Assembly: GCA_964036195.1 (NCBI GenBank)
Contig: OZ038453.1
Coordinates: forward strand, 24,266,352-24,330,351
Source of the DNA: Sphaerolaimus hirsutus
Taxonomy: Eukaryota; Nematoda; Chromadorea; Monhysterida; Sphaerolaimidae
Direction: 5' to 3'
DNA length: 64,000 bases
Shown: one piece after another, positions 55,542-64,000 of the stretch
How the letters are laid out: the number at the start of each line of letters is the position of its first letter
How positions within the stretch are numbered: the stretch's first letter is position 1
Position numbers and translations under genes: made by a program
Notes under the pieces: generated by a model
The model's database searches: none
Seen by the model: only the letters and a program-made list of their open reading frames with translations
What the model was told of the DNA's origin: nothing

Positions 55542-56588
55542 GAGTCGGCATCGGTATGTCCGGGCCTGGGGGCGGAGCTAGGCTAGGTTCACTAGTGCTC
55601 AAACTCCCGGGCACGTGGAGCAAAAGACACGTAAGCAGTATCTGTGAAAGGTGTTTTGTATTTAGCATACATTTGGCACTTCACTTTTTGAATATTTTTA
55701 TTGGCACAGCCAAGTGTTCTCAATTTGCAGTTTCTCCCAAACCCTGTAAAATGCCCGCTGAAGCGTGAAATTCATGCACATAGTCAAGAGGTAGGTAAAA
55801 TCACACATTTAAAAAACTCTGCTAGTTTGACATCTTGCGGTTTTGCATGGCGTTTTACTGGGTCTTTTACCTGGTCTAGGTCTTTTTCCAAAAAGACCTA
55901 CTTCTTCTACGTCAAAAAATGCGACAATAAGCACCATGTATAAGGGTCTATACACTTATTTTAGTATGTAGATGGTGTAAACCCTGTTCTGACGTGACAC
56001 AGTCATTGTTTTTAACATATATTCCGCATTGACAGATCACAAACCGCAGTTTTGGCATGTACATTCTCTGTACATGCTATGGGGGGGTTGTTTCGAGGGG
56101 GTGGGTAATTATTTCATAGCCGCCATTTTGAGGGGGGTATTTCGAAATGGGGGGTATTTCGAGGGGGGTATTTCGAGGAAATACGGTACTTTAATATACG
56201 CTTGCAAAATTTGTATCGTGTAATTTCAGGTGGTACCTGGCTAACCTCAATTCTCATAATCAACTCAAAGTTTAACTTGTACAAATTTATCCAAAACACC
56301 AAATAAAAAGGACTCACCTTCACAAACATTTTGCTCGCTTTGCGGTTAAAATGAAAATTTTAAAAATAAATTTCAATCCACAACATTGATGAATTTGATC
56401 ACAATTGAAACTGTTTACACTATTTATCCGTCGGCTAACATTACAACATGCGACCGTTGGGATTAGATCTGTTGTGTCAATTTAATTCATAATATACTCG
56501 TCGCTACACAAAGTGTGCTACCGTGTTTTGATGAATAGACAGCCCTCACAGTAGTTGACACATGTGTTGACACATGTGTTGACACAAT
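55542..56588. other. Second copies of 33.1-33.4 kb and 37.1-37.7 kb blocks
   Basis: 55542-55850 matches 33136-33440 and 55892-56570 matches 37079-37730. The roughly 3.6 kb of transposons at 33446-37078 is absent here. No exon is supported. Confidence 0.7.
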
Positions 56589-58125
56589 TTAAATGCCCTC
56601 ATAACGGTGTGCATGGGAGTACGCATGTGCACTTGGATGACGCGTCACGCGTGCAGCAGTATTGCGGTACACGGCATCTGGCGCAGGGCGCCTAGCACGC
56701 GGGCGACGGCGCAGTAAAACAGGTGTTGCGGGCACGGTATCACGCTGTGAAGACGCGGGGTGGTCCTCGGGTGCCGCGACGTCACCCAGCGGTTCAGCAA
56801 ATCGATGGCGACGGATTTCGGGCGGATTCGGCGTCAAAGTGTTCTGTGGCGTCTGCACCGGCGTGTGGTCTGCGCGCCGGTAGAACGTATTCTGGTCATC
56901 GATGTCGAACGCGCGACGCTGCAAATGGGATGGTTGAGGGATAGCGGGACGCATTGACATTATGTCTACATCGACTCAGGCTCTGCCAACTTGCCCAAAA
57001 TCAGGGGCCCAAAATCAAGAGCTGCCCAAATTTAGTAATTAATGTTTAATATATTCCACCACCACCCAAAATGAACCGTGGAGAAAATCGAAGTCTCCGT
57101 CTGGGAGGCAATAGATGCGGCGGCCACGCGGCGCGCCGATTCTGACCGCAATTGCTCCAGCTCCTGTGCATTTTGTGCAATTGTAGCGGCTTGTTGCTGG
57201 CACAAATGCTGGGTGTCGGTCAGGTTACGGTGCAGGCGATCACATTCCACCTGCTTTAAATACTTTAGTTGATTCGATTGTGTTTCTGCAAATGATTTTA
57301 TAGTGGAAAAAATTTCATAGTATAATTTATTTCAGCCAGAATTGCTTTCAATTAGGAAAATTTGATTAGAAATAGTGCTGCTAGGACTTCAAATTGAACA
57401 AATTAGAAATTTAAATCATAACCTAGCAAGACATCAGTCAGAAAGCACTCATTCAACAGCTGAACATTTGCTCACTTTGTATCCTTGAACAGCATGATGT
57501 CGCTCGTCCGCGTTGTCGCGTGCCACTTGGAATGCTGCTTGTAGGGCCGTGTAGCGTTCCGTCAAAGTGCCCATGTCCTGAGTAATGTTGTTATGGTATA
57601 GAAACATTGTTATGGTCAAATTTCGGTCAATGTTTTTTATCCTTTTTTGGGCATTGTTCAAACGTTAATCATTTTCGAAATTCTGAATTTTTAGACACAA
57701 GAATTTTATGAAATTTTTTGAACGCCATAAATGTGGAATAAATTGAATATTGCTCAAGTGTCAATACACTGGTGGAAAAATGAAGGTAATAGGGAGGGCA
57801 TAGTGATTAAAACCTGGCGGTAGCGTGTTTCATAGTCAATGGAACCGTCTGCAAGTCGCGGTAGTGATGGTTCTTGCACGCTGCTGGTGCCCGGTTGTTG
57901 TTCTGGGCAGAGAGACGGTGGCACGCGATCGATTTGAGTAGAATCCATTGGCTCCGTTGCGTTATCGTTGCTTTCTTCATCGTCGTCGCGTACGCGCACG
58001 TCCAGGGAGGAAGATGCCGCCGAAATAGGAGTGAGTGGGTCTTGAGTTATTTTTTGGCCATCTTTACCAGCCCACACCAACGTGAATGATACCGCCAGCC
58101 ACCCTAACAATTTGACAAACAACAT
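56589..58125 (-). CDS. Small apparently spliced gene downstream of the Gypsy frame
   Basis: Exon 57814-58125 (104 codons) starts with a signal-peptide-like MLFVKLLGWLAVSFTLVWAG and continues acidic and proline/serine-rich (an in-frame ATG also lies at 58156-58158). Donor CAG-GTTTTA leads in phase 0 to exon 57476-57577 (34 codons, acceptor ACTCAG, donor AAA-GTGAGC). Then 57077-57250 (58 codons, glutamine-rich, coiled-coil-like) is a likely third exon. An arginine/proline-rich open frame at 56589-56960 may be the last, but its junction phase was not resolved. It lies on the same strand 160 bp after the Gypsy stop, with an AATAAA between (about 58191-58196 on the minus strand). It could be an accessory or env-position gene of the element, or a host gene. 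No domain is recognised. Confidence 0.45.
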
Positions 58126-58285
58126 TTTGATATATTGTTGTTGTTTTTTAGCAAACAAGTTTTGTTGTAGATAAAGGTGGCAAGCGAAATCTTTATTGAA
58201 AATTTATGTGCGATGGAAAGGAAATAAATAATGGGATGCGAGGAAATAGAATCGCAACAAGTAGGTGTGAATTCTGCACAAATTT

Positions 58286-61200
58286 TTATAGTGTGTTTAC
58301 CCGCCAGCAAAAACGGTGCGGGACTTTACAGGCAGAGTTATTGTACTCAACAATTACAGTCGGCCCATTTACGTCCAGGACCTTTAGAGGCCCTGTGAAT
58401 TTAGGTAGTGTGCGGTTTGGGGAAAGATTACGTACCATTACCGCATCCCCAGGCACAATGACAACTGCATGTTTGCTATCTAAATAATGTTTGTAAAGCA
58501 GACGGTTTTTGTCACTGTGCGATTTCGCAGCCATTCGCACAGCTTGCACATCAGATTTTCTGGCTGCAACATATAATAGATTCCAATGAGGCATGTAACC
58601 ATAAGCTAAAAAGAAGGGGCAACAGGCGGTATTACGATTGAACGCCAAGTTGTGTTTCAGAATAGTCATTGGCAACAAATCTCGCCAATGTAACGCTGGA
58701 TATTCTTTTCTCAAAATGGCGTAAATTTCTCGAATTTGGCCATTAACAGATTCAACCATACCGTTAGCAGCCGGGTTATGTGATAGGGTTGGGGAGTGTG
58801 CTGTGCCAAATCGCGCACACATTTCATGAAAACTTGTGTTAACATACTCAGTTCCCTGATCCGTCACTAATAACCGTGGTGCACCAAAAATAAGGAACAC
58901 TCGAGTGAGAACTGCCCTGGCTACAGGGGTATCTTGAATTTTGACCCTCCGAGTGGTTGGATAGATAGCAAATCGCTCCTCCGGAGGGATAGATAGCTGA
59001 AAAATTTTCTGGGGGGGGGGTTGGGGGGGGGGGGTTTGGGGGGGGGGTTGTGGTGGTTCGATATATAGGCTTTTTCGGGGCATAGAAGGAAGAAAAGGGA
59101 GAAAAATCGCTAAAAGTAGGTGTAAAATAGCTCAAAATGGGTATACAAGAGCATATAGTACTTAAAATAGCTGAAAATAGGCAGTTAGACGCATGAACCA
59201 GTGATTTTGGAGGTGAAAATCTATATATAGGTATGAAAAATAGCGATTTTGAGCGAAAATTGGGGTATAGTTTCTGAAAAATCGCTCCAGATAGGTAGAT
59301 AGCTGAGCGATTTGGGGGGGGTTTAGGGGGTAGTAGCCCAAAATTTTGCCTCCGGGATAGATAGATAGCTGAGCGGCCTCCGGGATAGATAGATAGCTGG
59401 GCGGTTTGGGGGGGGGGGGTAACCCCCCCCCCAACCCCCCCCCATTCGAGACCCCTGCCTGGCTACTGTGTTTGCATTCAGTGAAGAAACTGGGAATGCG
59501 ACCACATAACGGGTAAATGCGTCGACTGCAACCACGACCTTTGATTTTTTGTCATTGTGTTCTAGCTGCATAGTGTCTATGTGAAGCACCTCAAATGGCT
59601 GAGATGGTGTTTCTACCGCGCCGATGGGGCCTGGGTGCAACCTATGTTTTTTATATTGCATGCAATTAGTACAATTTGAGCAAAACTGCAAAACGTCATC
59701 TTTCAAACTGGGCCATGAGAAATAATGGCATAATAATTCTAGGGTTCGCGCCTGACCACCATGGCTGGCATAAATGCCGAAGTGGGCTTGTGCTAAGCAG
59801 GCGTCCTGCCATGTTTTTGGCAGCCAGATTGCATACTCATTAGTACTGCCAATCACTTTGTGGTATAATATTCCATCAATAACTTGTGCATTTGGAATTG
59901 CATGTGGATCCCCATGAAGTTGGCTCAAAATGGAACTGAGTTCTGGATCATTTTCTTGGATTTGTCGCCAGTCAATTTTTTGTGTCAGAGCCACCGTTTT
60001 TTTTAAATGTACATCTCCGGGAAATTTGACGCCTTTGGAAATCATGTGGGCGGCAAATCCCTTGACCAAGTCTGTGCCTTCCGCTAGTTCTTCAACGTCA
60101 AACTGTGGTTCATCAATGGGGTTACGGGAAAGTGCATCCGCCACTGTATTTTGAATTCCGGGTCGGTGGATGAATTTAGTAATTTTATCACTCAGGAAGA
60201 TAGACCAGCGTTCCAATTTATGGTGATGTGGCGAGCGCAACGCCTGTTGTATCCCGCTATTATCTGTGATAACAATTAGCTGTTGGCCCTCAACAAAATC
60301 GGCCAGGCGGTGTATAGCCCATGCTATACAAAGTGCTTCCAACTCCGCTGCCGAAAATGTTGAATGTGGGTGCGTCAGTCGCTTTGAAATGAATGAAATT
60401 GGGTGCATGTGACCATCGTCTCCATACTGTGAAAGTACGGCACCTAGCCCCGTGGCACTGGCGTCTGTTTCTAAATAGAATGGTTTGCCATCGCGAACTG
60501 GATGCACCAAAACTGGTGGGCTTGCTAGGCAGTGCTTTAATGTAGCCCAGGCATCTAACATGTCATCTGACCATTCAAAAGGAGTTTCACCGTGTTTTGG
60601 TATGCGGCCTTTCAGCACCGCATACAGTGGTGCGGAAATTCTACTGTAATTGGGAATGAAGTGGGAGTAGTATACGCATTTGCCCAGGAATCGGCGTAGC
60701 TCCTGTTTAGTGTGTACTTTGGGCAATGATGTCATCGCCTCCACACGCGAGGGCGCCGGGGCGACACCCTCGGCGGATATTTGGTGCCCCAGATATTTCA
60801 ATGTAGAGGTGAAAATATTACATTTTTTAGGTTGCATGCGCAGGTTTGCCCATCGCAGGCGCAAGAACAGTCGGCGTAAGTGACCCAAGTGTTCGTCCAC
60901 AGTATCAGAACAACACAGCACGTCGTCGACGTAGGCGCGCACCCATGCGCGGGATAAATTCTCATTCAAATCCATGAGCACACAGTTCATGAGCCTCTGG
61001 AAAGTAGCTCCGGAATTGCATGATCCAAATAGCATTCGCGTGTATCTGAACTGTCCTAAGCTACACACAAAGCTAGTTTTCTCCTTGGAGTCTTCGTCCG
61101 CCAGGGGGACGTTGTAGTAGCCATGGCGGATATCAATTGCCGTAAACACTTTGCGGCCGGCGAATTCTGCAAGTATTTCCCCAATCCTAGGCAGGGGGTA

Positions 61201-63998
61201 GGAATTGATTTTTGTGATGAGATTAACTAGCTTGAAATCGACGCAAAAGCGCCAATCGTCCGATCCTTTGGGTGCAATTGTAATTGGTGATGCCCAGGGA
61301 CCATCAGAATGTTCTATAATGCCCTCGTGTAACATGGATTTTATTGTTTTATTGATAAAATCTCGTTTAAAAGTCGGTTCGTATCGCGGGGCTTGCTTGA
61401 TAGGGGGGTGATTGGGGTCTGTAAGTATCGCGTGTGACACTAGCGGTGTGCAACCAACATCATACTCGGTACATGCGAAAATGTCATGGAATTCTGCCAA
61501 TAAATCACGAAAGACTTGTGACTGCTCTGTGGTGAGTGAAATACGATTTTTACTGGGTAGATTAGCCAAAATGAACTCGACCCGCTGTTCTGTGGTCATC
61601 GGAGGTAATTCTGTGTCGGCCGTAGCAGTGCTGTTTTCGTTCGGGGGTTGAGGCATAGTCACTGCTTTATAGCATCTGTACTCAGCGTGTACAGGGTGCT
61701 CTTTGTCGTGCGATGTCGTCGTGCGGTTCCCTAGCAAATTGTCCTGACTTTCAAAGCCCAATATCTTGCTGAAATGAATACTCGGCTTGTAAAGTGAATT
61801 TTTATGGACTGGTGATGTGTGTGCCACATGATGTCCTTTCGGCAATTCTACCGGCGTGTCACTGGGGTTGAACATGGTCAGGTATGCGTGAGATCTTGCG
61901 TCATGCGAGACTGTAGTATTGTACATGGCAAGTCCTGTTGTCGATTCCAAATCCGTGTTTGTGTATAGAAAAACAGCGTTTTTCCAGCTCTGAATCGGGA
62001 AATTTGCTGGTCGGTGCGGCGTGACGGCTATTTGTGCAGTTCCATGGGCTGGCACATACAGCTTCTTCTTCAGCAAAATCTTCTGGGCAACACAATTGGT
62101 GAAATCTTGTTCTAACTTCTCAAATTGACATGTAGTTTTTTCGTCTTTCACTGGCGTGATTTTCGTTTGCTTCTCGAGTGCGAGTGGTATGAGCCACGAT
62201 AGTTTGAGGAATGACATAACATCTGTTCCGAGCAATACTTCAGGCATCGCGTCAACATTCATATTGACAAGACATACCACCAAGACCTTCCTGAGGACGT
62301 TATCTATAGGCGAGGCGTGTTCCATGAACAATGGAATTTCACACATAGTGCCAGTGTCTGTTTTTCCATTGAGCATGTATACTTGGACATCAGTAGTGCG
62401 AAGATATTTGTCAGTGTCTAAACCAGTTTTTTGAGCAATTTCTAATAACAATTTGATCGGCACAATGGATCTAGTGCAGCCCGTGTCTAAGATTACTTTT
62501 GACGGGAGTCCCTCAATGTTTACCTGCGCATACACTTGCGGCCCGTTAGCTTTTTCCACTCGAACAGCAAGTCGCTGGTTTGCACCAATGCATGTGCGCG
62601 CATGTGTTTCGCTTAAGGTGGCAATGCCATAGGATGAATCGATATGTTTTGCGTGATAACAAGTAATTTCATTTTCCAAAACCACGGGTATCATTCCATC
62701 ACTCTGTTTAATCGATTCACGTTGAATCGCGTTGTCATTCAATTCAGACTGTGCCGTCGCCTGAAACAGGACCGGCGCCGGTGGAAAATACGCTCTCAAA
62801 GAAGTCGATGACGTCATTGTCGAAGTTGGGACCTGAATTGGATAGCGTGATTGCAATTGCAACCAAAAATTTCGACTCCAGTTATTTAACACACCCTCAT
62901 TTTCAGATTTCAGCGTGGCAGCAAGTCTGTGGCGAAATTCATCGCAGTACAGGTCAAGTCGACCATCTGGCGGCATCAATTCAGCATCAGCATTGGCATC
63001 AGCATCGACATCAGCATTGGTATCAGCGTCTGCACGATCATTCTCGCCCGCTAGCCCTATTTTGGCAAATATGGGAGTTCTGGGTAGAGACGCTTCCGTG
63101 GTGTGGGGTGGCCCATAACGTCGAACCTGCCCATACCCCTCTGACTTGGGGTTGGACATTACTGCGGGGTTGTCGCCTACAGGACCCTGACGTAATGTCA
63201 CGCGACATTCACTTGCCCGATGGCCAGAATGGTTGGGCCTCGGACACCAGGGGTCCGCCGCATTGTCTGCCATCAACTTCTTCACAGAGAATCGGACCGG
63301 GCCAGCGCGGGGTCCAGAGAGGCTTCCCCGATTACTGTTCAAAGTAGCGGCCGCTGTAGGAACTTTCTTTACACTAATGAAATAATCTTCCAGCAACTGC
63401 ATAGTTTGGATTAGCGGCAACTGTTTGACTTTGGCTGCGTTGCGGAAGTTAGCCACTACAAATTTGTCATATCGGCTCTCGTCGAATTTGTTCCATAGTT
63501 TCAATGAAATGACTTTGTCCATTAATTTGCGATCGAAATTCATTGACTCTTTGTATTCTGATGGCATCTTGGACAATAATCGAAGATAAAAATCGAGAAA
63601 GGTTTCGTTGCGTAACATGGCTGCTGCTTCCCATTCAGAAAAAGAGTATAATTTTTTTGTATCTTTGAAAATTGAATTCAATTCTTCTAGTACCTGGGCT
63701 GGATTTGATAAGTTTTCAGGAGTGGTGATTGTGGTAAGGACGCGATACGTGTCACCCTTTAATTTAGTGGTAAACACCTCGATCCAAAACTGGTTGACTA
63801 ACCCAGTGTCAGCCACTGAAAGGCTAGCCATTTGAACGATGCGGCGCCACTCAGCAAATGTCAGCGTATCGGTTTTGCCGGAGTAAGTGGGTATTTTGTC
63901 TAGAATATGTGGTTTCGCCAACATCCAATACTGCAGTAAATCTGCTCTGCCATTTTTCACAATCAAACCTGGTAGTTTAGTTAAATCTTTTAGCATCC
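58286..63998 (-). pseudogene. Ty3/Gypsy gag-pol frame, split by a hAT MITE; 5' end outside window
   Basis: In minus-strand order: a gag region; a zinc-knuckle-like CPRPNHSGHRASEC (near 63240) lacking the second cysteine; an aspartic protease ILDTGCTRSIV (near 62480); reverse transcriptase with DIRHGYYN and YVDD (near 60930); RNase H with ETDAS (near 60460); integrase with an H-H-C-C finger (about 59790-59660); LHIDTM; then, after the insertion at 58924-59457, VTDQGTEY, GMVESVNGQ and a GPL/F module near the end. Gag and pol are one frame with no frameshift in between. The frame is continuous across the MITE if the MITE and one target copy are left out, so the insertion is the only visible break. 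No LTR is visible in the window. The domain order RT-RH-IN identifies Ty3/Gypsy. Confidence 0.9.
58924..59457. mobile_element. 534-bp hAT-like MITE in the Gypsy integrase
   Basis: Ends CAGGGGTATCTTGAATTTTG and CATTCGAGACCCCTG, with a perfect 8-bp duplication CCTGGCTA (58916-58923 and 59458-59465). The interior has long G and C runs and GATAGATAGCTG units, also seen at 31940-32100 and 40440-40990. No coding sequence. Confidence 0.9.
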
Positions 63999-64000
63999 AC

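Noticed and set aside
62751-63347. 198-codon plus-strand frame
   Set aside because: Antisense to the Gypsy gag-protease region; histidine-rich composition comes from an aspartate/alanine repeat read on the other strand.

Overview
The window is nuclear DNA of an invertebrate animal. It is AT-rich, has spliceosomal introns, and carries a BEL/Pao retrotransposon primed by an animal-type tRNA-Ser; BEL/Pao elements are known essentially only from animals. The species cannot be fixed from the sequence. Most of the window is transposons nested in transposons. The only candidate host genes are a small family of cysteine-rich genes on the minus strand, plus possibly an SGNH-hydrolase gene.

Layout. 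1-3.1 kb: a cysteine-rich multi-exon gene (copy 1). 3.1-5.4 kb: a 9-bp-TSD foldback element and a hAT element. 5.4-22.3 kb: a non-LTR (LINE) EN-RT frame on the minus strand, split inside its endonuclease by a 12.3 kb BEL/Pao element on the plus strand (two 1310-bp LTRs, gag-pol-env-like frame, 5-bp TSD). 22.6-26.7 kb: an eight-exon minus-strand gene of 979 codons with an SGNH/GDSL hydrolase domain, just upstream of the LINE frame in the same direction. 27.5-47.1 kb: hAT, mariner-like and foldback elements and a decayed second BEL/Pao, lying in and around the exploded introns of cysteine-rich gene copy 2 (exons at 29.7-31.3 kb and 47.4 kb). 48.4-56.6 kb: a second copy of the 1-5.3 kb block (gene copy 3), joined to a second copy of material from 32.5-33.4 and 37.1-37.7 kb. 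56.6-58.1 kb: a small apparently spliced gene. 58.3-64 kb: a Ty3/Gypsy gag-pol frame on the minus strand, with a 534-bp hAT MITE in its integrase.

Most interesting signal. Short inverted-repeat elements whose ends are themselves splice sites (5' end like GTGTCAGTCCCAGACCCTG, 3' end like TCTGGGACTGCCCCCAG) lie inside exons of the cysteine-rich genes. Removing them exactly at GT...AG restores the reading frame, both in phase 1, and paralogous exons elsewhere in the window lack the intron. This is the pattern expected of introner-like, intron-generating transposons.

A second strong signal is that the duplicated block at 52.9-53.9 kb carries the left target-site copy of one hAT insertion and the right target-site copy of another. 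The roughly 26 kb between these two hAT elements in copy 1 is missing from copy 2, which points to deletion by recombination between transposons.
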